Source: Algoriphagus sp. PAP.12
GTDB taxonomy: Bacteria; Bacteroidota; Bacteroidia; Cytophagales; Cyclobacteriaceae
Direction: 5' to 3'
NCBI RefSeq assembly: GCF_026652115.1
Contig: NZ_JAPPSQ010000009.1
Coordinates: forward strand, 62,001 to 126,000
DNA: 64,000 nucleotides
Made by a program: the position numbers and the translations under genes. Positions 9,163-19,302 of the stretch are shown here, piece by piece (within the stretch, counting starts at the first letter, position 1; each line of letters opens with the position of its first letter). The notes beneath the pieces were generated by a model. The model did no database searches. It worked only from the letters and a program-made list of their open reading frames with translations, and was not told where the DNA came from.

Positions 9163-9756
9163 TTAGTGGCTTATCGTAGCCGAAATTGTTTGAATAACTT
9201 TTTGTATTGATTTGGTCAATTCTTCTTGATCAGAATGAATATGAACTGCTGGATGCAATGGCTTTTCATAAGGGGAATCGATCCCCGTAAAATTTTTGAT
9301 TATTCCTTTTCTTGCCTTAGCATAAAGTCCTTTGACATCTCTTTGTTCACAAACCTCAATAGGACAGTCCACAAATACTTCCAAGAAGTTTTCTTCCCCG
9401 ACCAATTTTGCTATCATCTCTCTTTCCTCCCGAAAAGGAGAAATAAAGGCAGAAACAACTAAAAGCCCTGCATCCATCATCAACTTAGCCACCTCCGTGA
9501 TTCTTCGAATATTTTCAACTCTATCCTCGTCCGAAAACCCTAAATCTTTATTCAGGCCTGTTCTAATATTATCCCCATCTAACAAATAGGTCATATATCC
9601 TTCTTCAAAAAGCTGAGCTTCCACTGCATTGGCAAGAGTAGATTTTCCTGAACCGGACAATCCAGTAAACCAAATTAATTTCGGAGACTGCTTTAATCTT
9701 CCTTTCCGTTGTTCGCTGGATACTTTGAATACAGTTGGATGTATGTGGTTTTCCAT
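9163..9756 (-). CDS. cysC: Adenylyl-sulfate kinase
   Basis: Phosphorylates APS to PAPS, the sulfate donor for sulfotransferases. The Walker A motif GLSGSGKST is at residues 32-40, the DGDNIR substrate segment near 60, and the phospho-acceptor Ser in the family motif FISPFREER near 106. It has 197 residues and stands alone rather than fused to CysN. It begins 1 bp after the permease gene ends and touches cysD. Because no PAPS reductase or sulfite reductase is in the window, the PAPS made here probably feeds the two local sulfotransferases (inference). Confidence 0.95.
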   Translation of the reverse strand: MENHIHPTVFKVSSEQRKGRLKQSPKLIWFTGLSGSGKSTLANAVEAQLFEEGYMTYLLDGDNIRTGLNKDLGFSDEDRVENIRRITEVAKLMMDAGLLVVSAFISPFREEREMIAKLVGEENFLEVFVDCPIEVCEQRDVKGLYAKARKGIIKNFTGIDSPYEKPLHPAVHIHSDQEELTKSIQKVIQTISATISH

Positions 9757-9757
9757 C

Positions 9758-11521
9758 TTAGAAATAATAAAGGTAAATAAATGTGATTACAACACTTGAG
9801 TAGATAAATGTTAAAGGAAGCCCAATTTTGGTATAATCTGAAAATTTGTAATTACCGGGGCCTAGTACCATTAAATTTGTTTGATATCCGATTGGCGTCA
9901 TAAAGTCTGCAGATGCAGCAAAGGCAATCGCAATAAAATAAGGGGTTAAATTTTCTCCAAGTCTCAAACCCATTTCATAGGCTACAGGAAACATAATAGA
10001 AACTGCTGCAGCATTGGTAATCAAAGCTGTCAACCCTAAGGTCAAAACGAATAAAATAATTATAGCGCCTATTGGATTCAGGTCTGCAAAGATACCAGAG
10101 ATCTGCTGAACCAAAAATGATGCAGAACCTGACTTTTGAATAGCCATACCTACTGCCAAGGCAGAAACTAAAATAAGTAACAAATCTACGTCAATGGCAG
10201 ATTTTATCTGATTTAGGTTAATTACATTGGATAAGGCCATGACCAAAATTCCCACAAAAGCTGCAAGAAATAAATCTATCAATCCAAAAATTCCAATGAG
10301 AAGAACTCCTATTGCAATAATGCTAGGAAGGGTCTTTGTAAATGAAAGTTCCGTTTGAACTTCTCCTGATTTGGAAAGCACAATCAAGTCTCGGTTAGAT
10401 ATCACCTTGGTAAAGTCTTTGGAACATAGAAGCAATAATAAATCCCCCTCCTTTAATTGAATCTCACCTAGGTTCTCTTTCACTTTTTCCCCTTTTCTAT
10501 AGACAGATATTACTGAGGCCTTATATCTATCCCGAAATCCCAGTTCTTTTAGTGAAGTCCCAACCAGTCTACTTCCTGATGGAATAACCGCCTCTGTCAT
10601 TGCCGAGAAACCATTGCTAAGCAAATGAGAAGTATCAGGAAGTTCCAATCCATTGTTATCATTGATCAAATCCAGAATTGATTGGGTATTCCCTGCAAAA
10701 AAAAGAATATCTTCAGAATGAATAATTCTATCTGAAGACACTGCGGTGATACTTCTCTCTCCTCTTTTGATTTCAACCAAAAATAAATCCTTTAAATGTC
10801 TTAAACCCGCCTCTTCAATGGTTTTACCTATCAAAACTGAACTTGGTTTCACCTTAGTTTCTACCAAGTATTCATTGAGATGCTCCAACAAACTTTCCTT
10901 TCGGGTTATGGTGTTAGGAAGCAACTTTTCAGAGAAAAAAGCCAAGTACATTAATCCCAAAATGGTGACAATTCCTCCTAAGAACAAGAAATCCGAGTAG
11001 TTTAATGAGGGAAGTCCTGATTGAACAATCAGCCCATTTAAAACCAAATTGGTGGAAGTACCCACTATGGTGATCATCCCTCCTAAGATGGTGGCGAAAG
11101 AAAGTGGAATCAAGAACTTAGAGGCTGAATACCCGTTGCTTTCTGACCAATTCTTTACATAGGGAATCATAAAAGCTACCACAGGAGTATTATTCAGCAT
11201 ACTGGAAAGACCTGAAACTGCCAACATCATTCTAAACCGAAATTGGAATGGAGAAAGAGTCTTTTTGAACAAGGTATAAAAAATGCCTTTTCCTAGGTTT
11301 TGCTGAATCCCTGAAGTCAAAATGATCAAAAGGAAGATAAGGATAATTTGCTTGTTAGCTAGACCCTGCAAAAAGTCTTCTATAGAAATCACCTTCAAGA
11401 TAACAAAAGCAAAGACTACCAACACAAAGGCCAGAGATGGCTTTAGCCAGTTTTTGTATAGGACAAGGACTAGGCATATTACAAGAAGACTTGTAATTAA
11501 AATATCAAAAGTCAAATTCAA
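9758..11521 (-). CDS. SLC13/DASS-family anion permease with two TrkA-C domains, probable sulfate importer
   Basis: Inner-membrane anion transporter. The 587 residues show hydrophobic clusters at ~1-190 and ~395-587 (about a dozen spans), interrupted by two soluble RCK_C/TrkA-C-like modules at roughly 205-285 and 295-375. Transport motifs include [15 protein letters not shown] in the first half and a matching [11 protein letters not shown] in the second. This architecture is shared with SAC1-like sulfate permeases, and the gene runs straight into cysC, so sulfate is the likely substrate. The only usable start in the open frame is TTG at 11519-11521, 9 bp after the wzi-like stop; translational coupling is probable. 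Confidence 0.82.
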   Translation of the reverse strand: MNLTFDILITSLLVICLVLVLYKNWLKPSLAFVLVVFAFVILKVISIEDFLQGLANKQIILIFLLIILTSGIQQNLGKGIFYTLFKKTLSPFQFRFRMMLAVSGLSSMLNNTPVVAFMIPYVKNWSESNGYSASKFLIPLSFATILGGMITIVGTSTNLVLNGLIVQSGLPSLNYSDFLFLGGIVTILGLMYLAFFSEKLLPNTITRKESLLEHLNEYLVETKVKPSSVLIGKTIEEAGLRHLKDLFLVEIKRGERSITAVSSDRIIHSEDILFFAGNTQSILDLINDNNGLELPDTSHLLSNGFSAMTEAVIPSGSRLVGTSLKELGFRDRYKASVISVYRKGEKVKENLGEIQLKEGDLLLLLCSKDFTKVISNRDLIVLSKSGEVQTELSFTKTLPSIIAIGVLLIGIFGLIDLFLAAFVGILVMALSNVINLNQIKSAIDVDLLLILVSALAVGMAIQKSGSASFLVQQISGIFADLNPIGAIIILFVLTLGLTALITNAAAVSIMFPVAYEMGLRLGENLTPYFIAIAFAASADFMTPIGYQTNLMVLGPGNYKFSDYTKIGLPLTFIYSSVVITFIYLYYF

Positions 11522-11530
11522 GGGATTTAC

Positions 11531-13201
11531 CTACTTGTCTAAATTCTTATTCCAAAAATAAATCAGACTGACCTGTGCCATCATGGATGTCAAATTCTTT
11601 CCCTTGGGAAAGTCAGGAGTACTAGCCGGATCCAGCTGCCATTGGTAGTTTCTGGCATGAATGACTTGAAGTTTAGAACTTAGCAATAAATTTTTAATTT
11701 TTTTATCATATAAAATGCCGAGGGAAAAATCAACCCAAGGTTTGCGCTGGGTGGCCTGTAATTGAGCTTTGTAGTAAAAATCCTGATTGTTAACCAGACG
11801 TTCCAGTAGAATCCCCATCTTATCTATTCCCTCAACCATTGAAAACTCCAGAGTCTGCACATTGGCGCCAGGAGCAATTACCACTCCTAAGGGCTGGCCA
11901 TTCTGAACAAACCCCCTGGCTTTGCTATGCGTATGCCAAGTATAACCCCCACCGAGACCACCGGAAAAACCTCCATATCTAATATATCGATTCACAGATT
12001 CCTGAGCTTGAGTTACTTCTCCACGAACTTGAATCAACTTGGAAATGGAAGGTAGATCAAACAACTGAATAAAACCTAAAATATAAGCACGTGCATGTTC
12101 TGGGTTTAGTATAAACTCTCTCCAGTTTTTGGAATGATCTCTTCTACCGTATTCAAAGTAAAATTCGGATTTAGACTTTGGAATAACGTACCTGCCAAAA
12201 ATAGTGATTTGCTGATCCTGCCCATCTGCATCCCGGTCATATCCATATTGATCTTTAGTAAGACCATTAAATACAGGGAAATAATCCAAAAAACCATTAC
12301 CCAATGCCCCCCGATATTGTTGGAAAGTACGGGTAAAACCTAAAAACAATCTCGGAATCCATTTAGGATTATAGGAGACCATCAAAGCATTCAAATAGCG
12401 CCAATCCTCAGAAAATGGTTTAAAATATTGATCATTCAACTCTGGGAATTGAGAGGGATCATAGCCTGAATTGTCAAGTTTCCCAATTACTAATTGAGTT
12501 TCAAAATATCCAAAGAATGTTTTAGCAGGCTTCGTAGTATTCAAAGTTAAATGAGGAAAGCCTTGAGCACTGTTTGAGAAAGTAAGTGCATTCCACTGCC
12601 CAGGTCCCCACCAGACATTCTCTGTAGCTGCACCTATTTCAAACCCACTGAACTGAAAACTAAGTTTAGACTGTCCCCACCAAGGGCTTATCAACCATCC
12701 TTTACCGAAACGCTCTGGAAAATCTCCCCGATTCCAATAAAAAAACTTACTCCTTAACTCTGAATCTGTGAATTGATCCAAACTTGTTTGGTATCCTTTA
12801 TTTTGTGCTATGACCAATTCCGGCCGAAAATCAAGATTGATAAATTTCCATTTTACATTTATCCCTCCTGACAAATAAGTTTGGTACCCAGGATTTGGAA
12901 TCATGCCATAATCCCCCATATTGTAAGGCCTATTGGAAAGAATCCTAGTCGTATTTATAAATGGAGAAACACCAAATTCAAGCTTTTTTTTTGAATAAGC
13001 GAAATCTAAAATTTTGTTAAATCTATACAAGGTATCCATTGCATGAACAGGACGAATCAAAAAAGAATCGCCAATTGTATCAACAACTCTTAATTGATTC
13101 CTTCTTTGTATTTCCTCAAAAATTGGAAAACCGGCAGGAATACTTTGTCCCAAAAGGTCAAAAGAGAAAAAAACAAATAAAATTAAAGGGTATCTTTTCA
13201 A
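11531..13201 (-). CDS. Wzi-like capsule assembly outer-membrane protein
   Basis: Probable outer-membrane beta-barrel that holds or organises exported polysaccharide at the cell surface. An N-terminal signal peptide (KRYPLILFVFFSFDLLGQ) is followed by a ~530-residue Tyr/Trp/Gly-rich region with alternating strands. The segment ENVWWGPGQWNALTFSNSA matches the conserved Wzi core. The first codon is TTG, overlapping the TGA of the preceding glycosyltransferase gene, a strong sign of coupling; no ATG occurs until well inside the mature protein. The C-terminus ends in an aromatic-rich strand as barrels do. It lies between assembly genes and the sulfate permease. Confidence 0.8.
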   Translation of the reverse strand: MKRYPLILFVFFSFDLLGQSIPAGFPIFEEIQRRNQLRVVDTIGDSFLIRPVHAMDTLYRFNKILDFAYSKKKLEFGVSPFINTTRILSNRPYNMGDYGMIPNPGYQTYLSGGINVKWKFINLDFRPELVIAQNKGYQTSLDQFTDSELRSKFFYWNRGDFPERFGKGWLISPWWGQSKLSFQFSGFEIGAATENVWWGPGQWNALTFSNSAQGFPHLTLNTTKPAKTFFGYFETQLVIGKLDNSGYDPSQFPELNDQYFKPFSEDWRYLNALMVSYNPKWIPRLFLGFTRTFQQYRGALGNGFLDYFPVFNGLTKDQYGYDRDADGQDQQITIFGRYVIPKSKSEFYFEYGRRDHSKNWREFILNPEHARAYILGFIQLFDLPSISKLIQVRGEVTQAQESVNRYIRYGGFSGGLGGGYTWHTHSKARGFVQNGQPLGVVIAPGANVQTLEFSMVEGIDKMGILLERLVNNQDFYYKAQLQATQRKPWVDFSLGILYDKKIKNLLLSSKLQVIHARNYQWQLDPASTPDFPKGKNLTSMMAQVSLIYFWNKNLDK

Positions 13202-13953
13202 TGTAATAATGGAATATATTCTAAAAATTTACGGAAATATCGGGAATACAATCTAAGATAATTAGTTTTCAGTCCATTTTCCCTACATGCCCTTAAGTCC
13301 TCTTGATTAATAATCCAGGTACTTTTTAAGGAAGCAGTACTAACACCTCCCAACCGCATCTTCATTAAGTCAAAATTTAAATATTGATACGAAAGCCGAT
13401 ATTTATATAGAAAACGAACTAATAACTCAAAATCAGCCGCGATCCTATATTCAGTCTTATATCCACCAAATTTTTCAAAGTTTCTCCGATAAGTAAAAAA
13501 AGTTGGGTGAGCAGGCATAAACCCCCATGAAAAGGAACCTAAATTAAATCTTTTTGAGGAATAATAACGAACTGTTTTATCCAAGTCAATTGAATTTACA
13601 AATCGAATATCAGCAAAAACACATTCTATTTTAGGATCTGAGAATCCCTCAACTATTTTAGAAAGTGCGTCGGGACGATGATAGAAATCATCAGAATTTA
13701 TTATTCCTACGATATCCCCACTTGCCATTTTCAAGCCTTTGTTCATTGCATCATACAATCCATAATCATCCTCCGAAATCCATTTAGAAACAACATTTTC
13801 ATATTCTTTTATAATCTCCAAGGTGTTATCAGTAGAATTCCCATCAATTATTATGTATTCAATTTCAGGATAGTCTTGATTAGCAACACTACAAATAGTA
13901 TCTCTCAAGGTTGAGCCAGAATTAAAAGAGACTGTGATTAAAGAAACTTTCAT
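13198..13953 (-). CDS. Glycosyltransferase family 2 (GT-A)
   Basis: Cytosolic inverting glycosyltransferase, likely adding one sugar of the EPS repeat unit. The GT-A fold signature is clear: SLITVSFNSGSTL at the N-terminus, IEYIIIDGNSTDNT near residue 32, and the metal-binding INSDDFYHRPDAL near 85. At 251 residues it is a compact WcaA/WcaE-like member with no membrane span. Its start overlaps the stop of the upstream GT4 (TAATG) and its end overlaps the Wzi-like gene. Donor and acceptor cannot be told from sequence. Confidence 0.9.
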   Translation of the reverse strand: MKVSLITVSFNSGSTLRDTICSVANQDYPEIEYIIIDGNSTDNTLEIIKEYENVVSKWISEDDYGLYDAMNKGLKMASGDIVGIINSDDFYHRPDALSKIVEGFSDPKIECVFADIRFVNSIDLDKTVRYYSSKRFNLGSFSWGFMPAHPTFFTYRRNFEKFGGYKTEYRIAADFELLVRFLYKYRLSYQYLNFDLMKMRLGGVSTASLKSTWIINQEDLRACRENGLKTNYLRLYSRYFRKFLEYIPLLH

Positions 13954-15044
13954 TAATTCAGCTTAAAAAAATATTCAATAAATTTACTTTTTAAGATATG
14001 GATAGAAAACTTTTCTAAGTATCGATTATAGGAATTTTCACGAATTATATCAAGTTGATCACGATTTTCGAGAATATTTGATAGTACCCAATAGATTTGT
14101 TCTGACAATTTTTTGTCCTTATCAATAATAAAAGCGCAAGAACTGTCAATCATATCAGGGATACCCGCATGGTTAGTCACCAATGGAACACATTTCTGGG
14201 ATATTGCCTCAATAATTGAACGAGGAGAAGCTTCAATATGGTAAGTTGTAGGAAGTACAAAAATATGTGATTCGGCTAAAATATTTTTAACCAAGTTTCT
14301 ATCTGACACCTCACCATGGAAAATAATATTAGGACAATCAGAAATAATATTTTTAATTCTATTTACTACCTCATTTTCTCCTTTTCCATAGATATCCAAA
14401 TGTAATGGAGCACTAGGTTTAAATTTCTTAACAGCAGAAATTAAGTCAAAGACACCTTTCGATACAAACAAATTACTAAGGAAAACAAGTCTTAGAACAT
14501 TTGATGAATCTACTTCATTAATACGAGCACAGTTATCAAAAATCTCATCAACAAAATTAGGAATGATAATATAACGATTGGATTGTATACCGCTAACATT
14601 AGCAAGGTTGGGGGTTAGAAATATAAAATGAAAATTATCAAATAAATATAACCATCTAAACATCTTCTTTTTAATTGAAAAATCTCCACTACGAACATGA
14701 CAAATAATTTTCTTCCCAGTGAGTAAAAATGGTAAATAAAATAAAAAGTCACGTATTACACTTCTTAAGTTACTACTTGGAACATAATAAAGTCTATTTG
14801 GTCTATTTAATATAAATGAAATCCAAACTTTTAAAACCACAAATAAGTATCTATTAAATGCTAAGAAAAAATATCCAAGTTTAGAAAAAAATGAGGCATT
14901 ATCAGTCAAATAGTACCGAAGGTTAGATCTAAAAACACTACAATCTGCGCTTGAACAAAGCAAATCTTTAACAATAAGAGAACCTATATTCTGACCATTG
15001 TATGGAGGCGGCAGGCTAACCACAGCGAAGACTTTCATTTTCAT
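13953..15044 (-). CDS. Glycosyltransferase family 4 (GT-B)
   Basis: Retaining GT-B transferase of 363 residues, acting at the cytosolic face. The C-terminal Rossmann half holds the GT4 signature with an E-x7-E-like motif in IEASPRSIIEA (~280) and the preceding LVFLSNLFVSKGVFDLI segment, with IYGKGE near 218. The N-terminal half contains a hydrophobic stretch around residues 75-110, suggesting membrane association. It overlaps the neighbouring sulfotransferase gene by 4 bp upstream and the GT2 gene by 1 bp downstream. A second Met at codon 3 is an equally good start. Sugar specificity unknown. Confidence 0.85.
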   Translation of the reverse strand: MKMKVFAVVSLPPPYNGQNIGSLIVKDLLCSSADCSVFRSNLRYYLTDNASFFSKLGYFFLAFNRYLFVVLKVWISFILNRPNRLYYVPSSNLRSVIRDFLFYLPFLLTGKKIICHVRSGDFSIKKKMFRWLYLFDNFHFIFLTPNLANVSGIQSNRYIIIPNFVDEIFDNCARINEVDSSNVLRLVFLSNLFVSKGVFDLISAVKKFKPSAPLHLDIYGKGENEVVNRIKNIISDCPNIIFHGEVSDRNLVKNILAESHIFVLPTTYHIEASPRSIIEAISQKCVPLVTNHAGIPDMIDSSCAFIIDKDKKLSEQIYWVLSNILENRDQLDIIRENSYNRYLEKFSIHILKSKFIEYFFKLN

Positions 15045-15802
15045 AAAGGAATTTTTGAAAATAATGGATTAGAGGAAATTATTTTATTGTAATAAACTAC
15101 ATCAGAATCAGAAAAATAATCAGTCAAGATCCGCGATTTACTCGCTGCAAAATTATAAGAGGAGGAATCCAGTTTATTCTTGAAATTCACAGCTTTATCA
15201 CGTCTCGTAAGTTTAATAGCTTCAGTCATAAGCCCCACATTAAAATCTACTCCCAGAAACTTTAAAGAATTTAAAATGACGTCTATATCTCTATATAACA
15301 AGTCATCATAAAGGATTTTATGGCTGCAGGCCAAATTCATATGTTTTGAATACAGAACCAGTTTTCCAATACCAAATTTTGGAGATCTCAAAAATTTTGA
15401 AAATGAGTAATTTTCTCCAATGATCTTTCTTGCCAAACAATAGTCATAATATGACATAACCGTATCTGGAGAATTTCTCTCAATATACAGTATTGGGTTT
15501 TTCCTCACCAATAAACTTACTATTGGATAGGAAAGATGAGATTTTATAAACAGAGGAAATCCACCAAAATATAATTCCTTTGAGTAGTAAAATTGACGAA
15601 TTTCCGCAATATTTCCCTTTCCAAATTCAGGAAGAACGCTATTCACATAATCATAAGAAAACCTCTCCGAAAAATCTTCGATATAAAGTTTCAAATACTG
15701 AGCTATCGCCATTCGATATCTTGTATTTCCAGACTTAGGATAACTCATCAAAAAAACATCCGAATTATCAAGAGAGATTATATCTCTAAAATAGTTAATC
15801 AT
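15041..15802 (-). CDS. PAPS-dependent sulfotransferase (sulfotransferase domain, type 1-like)
   Basis: Probable carbohydrate sulfotransferase. The 5'-phosphosulfate-binding loop SYPKSGNT is near residue 22 and the 3'-phosphate-binding segment ERNSPDTVMSYYDY near 108, with the expected Arg and Ser. About 253 residues, soluble. The open frame begins at a TTG (15806-15808), but the ATG at 15800-15802 gives a more natural MINYFRDI start; both overlap the upstream GT4 stop. Embedded between two GT4 genes in an overlapping string, it should modify the EPS repeat unit or its precursor in the cytosol. Its PAPS would come from cysDNC a few genes downstream. Confidence 0.88.
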   Translation of the reverse strand: MINYFRDIISLDNSDVFLMSYPKSGNTRYRMAIAQYLKLYIEDFSERFSYDYVNSVLPEFGKGNIAEIRQFYYSKELYFGGFPLFIKSHLSYPIVSLLVRKNPILYIERNSPDTVMSYYDYCLARKIIGENYSFSKFLRSPKFGIGKLVLYSKHMNLACSHKILYDDLLYRDIDVILNSLKFLGVDFNVGLMTEAIKLTRRDKAVNFKNKLDSSSYNFAASKSRILTDYFSDSDVVYYNKIISSNPLFSKIPL

Positions 15803-16820
15803 TTTCAATTCTAATATTATCGTATAAAGACATATATGAAACTAGATAAGATTCTAGCGATAATTTTTTCAAAATTTTCTTAGAGTTGTATATCATAGTA
15901 CTTCTTTGCTCATTTGAAATACTTAGTGAGCTTAAAATTACATCTCTCAAGCTATAAATGTTTCCAGGTTTAAAGAAAAAAACTTCCTCTTCAGAAAACC
16001 AATATCGATTTTCTGCCAAATCAGAAAGAATAAGAATACAATTCTGAGATGCAGCCTCAAAAGCTACATTTGGCATACCTTCATTATAACTAGGTAATAT
16101 AAAAAAGTCTGACAAATTGTAATATTCCAAAACATCATTTTTATATCCCTCTAAAAATATCCTTTCATTAAGACCTGCATTTTTAATAAGATTTCTTGCC
16201 TCGTGAAACAGCTGACCTTCACCAACTATTGTAACTTCAAAATCAAATTCTTTTAGAAGACTAAAAGTCTTAATCAAATCAATAACTCCTTTTTGAGGAA
16301 CCAACCTTCCTACAAACAAGAATCGAGCTCCTGAAAAAGTTTTTGAAGTATTATTAATGGGATACTTCAAGGCGTTGGGTATAAATTCGTACTTATTCTG
16401 AAAAAGAAATTTGTAGTGGCGACGATGAAGCTCTAAAGGCACGTTCGAAACAAAATGTTTAAATAATGTAAAGCAAAAAAATTGGTAAACCCTTTTTAGC
16501 GAATTAAAACTATATCGATTTCTAATTCCTATAAGAACAAAATCTCTATGCCTATAAAAAGAAAAGGGTGAAATATATGTGAAAACATCAGGAATCCAAA
16601 TATGGAGAATCACCCTACTTTTTTCTAATTTAGAAAAATCAAAATCAGCAATCTTAATAAAATCAATTGTTTTATACTTATCAAATGGAAAGCCATTAGC
16701 AGCAAATTTAAATACAACTCTCTGTTTCAATCCATTGATAGGAAGATTTTCTGCAAGGATCCTTAGCTGTGTTTCAGCACCGCCACCACTCAAATTTGTC
16801 GTAAAGTGATAAATAACCAT
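15795..16820 (-). CDS. Glycosyltransferase family 4 (GT-B)
   Basis: GT-B glycosyltransferase of about 341 residues. N-terminal Gly-rich loop TNLSGGGAETQ, donor-binding half with FLFVGRLVPQKGVIDLI (~165), VTIVGEG (~195) and the E-x7-E motif in YNEGMPNVAFEAA (~255). I chose the ATG at 16818-16820 (MVIYHFTTN), since the longer frame opens with TTG and adds only LILP. The start overlaps the stop of the acyltransferase gene and its end overlaps the sulfotransferase gene, so it is part of the continuous operon. One of three non-initiating glycosyltransferases in the locus. Confidence 0.9.
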   Translation of the reverse strand: MVIYHFTTNLSGGGAETQLRILAENLPINGLKQRVVFKFAANGFPFDKYKTIDFIKIADFDFSKLEKSRVILHIWIPDVFTYISPFSFYRHRDFVLIGIRNRYSFNSLKRVYQFFCFTLFKHFVSNVPLELHRRHYKFLFQNKYEFIPNALKYPINNTSKTFSGARFLFVGRLVPQKGVIDLIKTFSLLKEFDFEVTIVGEGQLFHEARNLIKNAGLNERIFLEGYKNDVLEYYNLSDFFILPSYNEGMPNVAFEAASQNCILILSDLAENRYWFSEEEVFFFKPGNIYSLRDVILSSLSISNEQRSTMIYNSKKILKKLSLESYLVSYMSLYDNIRIEND

Positions 16821-16828
16821 TGGTAAAA

Positions 16829-17326
16829 TCAAATAGAAAACTCATTACAATAATAGGCCCTCTTTTCGTTTTTTGACATATATTTAGTATCATGAGAATC
16901 AAAGAGAATTTTATTTTTATAGCTTTGTAAGTCCTTAATTACACGTGCAGGAACACCAGCGACCACACAATTAGGTGGAATATCTTTAGATACAACAGAA
17001 TGTGCACCGATCACAACATTGTCTCCAACAGTTACACCTGGCAAGATAATGCACCCGAAACCTATGAAAACATTATCACCTATCTTGATTGGCTTAACGA
17101 CGTCAACACCAGGATTTGTAGTTCGAAAAACCCAAACACCTCCATCATGTGTCTCAAACCTAGTGGAAGTTGCACTAACATGATTTCCAATAGAAATAAG
17201 ATATGGTTCTGAACTATACTTGACATTTATCAGTCTACAACCATCACCTACCCGGACTCCAATAAATCTAGCATAACGAATTGGACTTAATGTCTTAAAA
17301 ACTAAGTGTATAAAACGTTTTAACAT
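16829..17326 (-). CDS. Hexapeptide-repeat acyltransferase (left-handed beta-helix), WcaF/CatB-like
   Basis: Probable sugar O-acetyltransferase that decorates the EPS. The 165 residues show hexapeptide turns from ~20 to 145, with IGDNVFIGFGCIILPGV and GDNVVIGAHSVVSKDIPPN, closed by the usual VVAGVPARVIK. Motif H in the position before SVVSKD fits the catalytic His of the family. It overlaps the downstream GT4 frame and follows a second hexapeptide acyltransferase. Substrate unknown; a PglD-type N-acetyltransferase is a less likely alternative because the N-terminal Rossmann part is missing. Confidence 0.85.
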   Translation of the reverse strand: MLKRFIHLVFKTLSPIRYARFIGVRVGDGCRLINVKYSSEPYLISIGNHVSATSTRFETHDGGVWVFRTTNPGVDVVKPIKIGDNVFIGFGCIILPGVTVGDNVVIGAHSVVSKDIPPNCVVAGVPARVIKDLQSYKNKILFDSHDTKYMSKNEKRAYYCNEFSI

Positions 17327-17409
17327 AATAAATTTTAAAACAATTTAATTTAACAATGTCACCTCTGACACCAAAATAATTACAGAAATATTATAAAATT
17401 CTACACATT

Positions 17410-17967
17410 CTAAATTTGAATTGAATTGTGTAGATATGGCAAACTAGGAAAATCTTTAACAAGGATCCTAGCCGGATTCCCGAAAACAAGACTATTGTCA
17501 GGAACGTTTTCCGTTATAAATGAATTTCCGGAAACAAGAACATTGTTTCCCACAGAAATACCACCAACGATGACAGCATTTGGACCTAAAAAAACATTAT
17601 TTCCAATAACAGGAGTTCCCTTTTTTTTACCATTTTTCACATTGCCAATGGTAACCCCTTGAAGAATATTACAATTGCTCCCAATTTTCGCTTTGGAATT
17701 AATGACAATTCCCCCGAAATGTGGCAACGACAAACCTGGTCCGACTACAACCGAAGTAGGAATCTGAAATCCGTATTTTACTGAGTATCTCTTATAAAAA
17801 AAATAAAGTATAAAACCTAATGGGGTAGTCCTTTTAAATTTTGAACTATATCGAAAAAAAAAGATGAATTTAAATCCTTTATCAAAAAGAAGACGAAAAC
17901 AAAAAGATTTATAATCTATTTTACCAGAACACCTGAACAAGTCTGATCTCACACGTTTAAATATCAT
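17410..17967 (-). CDS. Hexapeptide-repeat acetyltransferase, CysE/WcaB-like
   Basis: Serine-acetyltransferase-like sugar O-acetyltransferase of 185 residues. The N-terminal ~60 residues are basic and hydrophobic; the beta-helix follows with LPHFGGIVINSKAKIGSNCNI, ILQGVTIGN and VFLGPNAVIVGGISVGNN, ending SLVFGNPARIL. This layout is common for EPS acetyltransferases rather than cysteine biosynthesis, and it lies directly after the polymerase gene with an 11-bp overlap. An 83-bp spacer separates it from the next acyltransferase. Confidence 0.83.
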   Translation of the reverse strand: MIFKRVRSDLFRCSGKIDYKSFCFRLLFDKGFKFIFFFRYSSKFKRTTPLGFILYFFYKRYSVKYGFQIPTSVVVGPGLSLPHFGGIVINSKAKIGSNCNILQGVTIGNVKNGKKKGTPVIGNNVFLGPNAVIVGGISVGNNVLVSGNSFITENVPDNSLVFGNPARILVKDFPSLPYLHNSIQI

Positions 17968-19276
17968 ATCTAAAATTTTGCTGATACCTCAAGAATATTC
18001 CTAAAAATGCTCCCATAGATATTATAACAATTCGATTAATTAGTAGATAATTCACAGAAAAACCAAAAATCAGAATTACAAAGAAGAATATAAAAAATGG
18101 AAACATTGGTAACCCAAATGTATAAAAACTTTTAATCTTGATTGATTTAACAATAACCTTCAAATAGAAAAGGAAATAGAAGAGTCCAAAAGCAAAAATA
18201 TCCTCTAAATACTGATTTTGACTTGCCGCAGTAAAATTACCTAAGCGCAAAAATTCCTCTCTTTTGACTGGACCATACCCTAACAAAAGACTATCATAAA
18301 TGTAACCTAAATATTGATTAATTACCATAATTCTAATTTCAATACTTTCATCTGAAATAGAACTATCATTGGATTCAAAGAAAGATATTAAAAAATCCAA
18401 TCTTTCAGAAAGAAATGAATACTCATAATTGGTAAGCATTATAGAAACATATTTCAAAAATAAATAAAAGATAGGAATAAAGAATAAAATTAATACAACA
18501 GATGGTAATAAACCCTGAATTACAATTGACTTTTTTTGTTCATGCTGTTTATAATAGAAGGAAAAATACAGCGCAATTGTTACAAAAATCAACAAAGATG
18601 TTCTAGATCCAGTTAATAGAATCAAAGCAATAGTAGTAATAAAGAAAACTAGCTTATGGAGAAATTTTCTTGAAGAAAAATAAGAAAAATAAAGAAAAAT
18701 GGAAAAAAAGCATAGTGCTCTGGCAGCCATATTAGATTGAACATAAAACCCTATGGATCGATTACTTTCAGTTCTAACAAAGGCTATATCTTCTGTCTCA
18801 GCAGACAATGATAATATTGATCTAAAAAGATCATAATTAATTGACTCTAAGACAAAACTTAAAACTATAGATAGATAAGCTAATAAAAAAAAAACAAAAA
18901 CAAAATAAGTAGAACCAAATTTATAAAACACATAAACTGAAGAAATAAACAAAGTTCCAAACAATGAAAAGAAAGAAAGCCAATAGATAGTCTCACCGCC
19001 ATCTAAATTTCCAAGCAAAAAGTGAATCAAACTAATTGTTACAGGGAAAAACCAAATAAGCAAAAACCAACTAAACAATAATCTTATCTTAAGAAATTTC
19101 TTTACAATCGAAAAATTAAAAGCCAGAAAAAACAGACATATCATTAGTGTTAATATCGATGCGACATTAGTTTTTTTTTGAAAAACTAAAAGTAACAACT
19201 TATAGGTATCGGTAATCTGCAAAAATAAAATACCTATAATTAAATAAGAAAAATATCTAGAAAATCTTTTCAACAT
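17957..19276 (-). CDS. wzy: O-antigen/EPS polymerase (Wzy-like)
   Basis: Polytopic inner-membrane protein of 439 residues with about 11-12 hydrophobic spans and a large polar loop near residues 280-340, the usual pattern of Wzy/O-antigen ligase-like proteins. The segment LLTGSRTSLLIF (~215) is a typical Wzy_C/ligase motif. Its place next to the Wzx-like flippase and acetyltransferases supports polymerase over ligase. Unusually AT-rich with long A/T runs, as polymerase genes often are. Sequence identity across this family is low, so the call rests on topology, motif and context. Confidence 0.8.
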   Translation of the reverse strand: MLKRFSRYFSYLIIGILFLQITDTYKLLLLVFQKKTNVASILTLMICLFFLAFNFSIVKKFLKIRLLFSWFLLIWFFPVTISLIHFLLGNLDGGETIYWLSFFSLFGTLFISSVYVFYKFGSTYFVFVFFLLAYLSIVLSFVLESINYDLFRSILSLSAETEDIAFVRTESNRSIGFYVQSNMAARALCFFSIFLYFSYFSSRKFLHKLVFFITTIALILLTGSRTSLLIFVTIALYFSFYYKQHEQKKSIVIQGLLPSVVLILFFIPIFYLFLKYVSIMLTNYEYSFLSERLDFLISFFESNDSSISDESIEIRIMVINQYLGYIYDSLLLGYGPVKREEFLRLGNFTAASQNQYLEDIFAFGLFYFLFYLKVIVKSIKIKSFYTFGLPMFPFFIFFFVILIFGFSVNYLLINRIVIISMGAFLGIFLRYQQNFRYDI

Positions 19277-19302
19277 TACACTACTTGTTATATAAAATGC
19301 AT

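Noticed and set aside
5450..11521. Cysteine biosynthesis (assimilatory sulfate reduction) operon
   Set aside because: No cysH, cysI/J, cysK or siroheme genes are present, whereas sulfotransferase genes are; EPS sulfation fits better.
17410..17967. Serine O-acetyltransferase (cysE) for cysteine synthesis
   Set aside because: The beta-helix is shared, but the N-terminal CysE helical domain is missing and the gene overlaps wzy; an EPS acetyltransferase is more likely.
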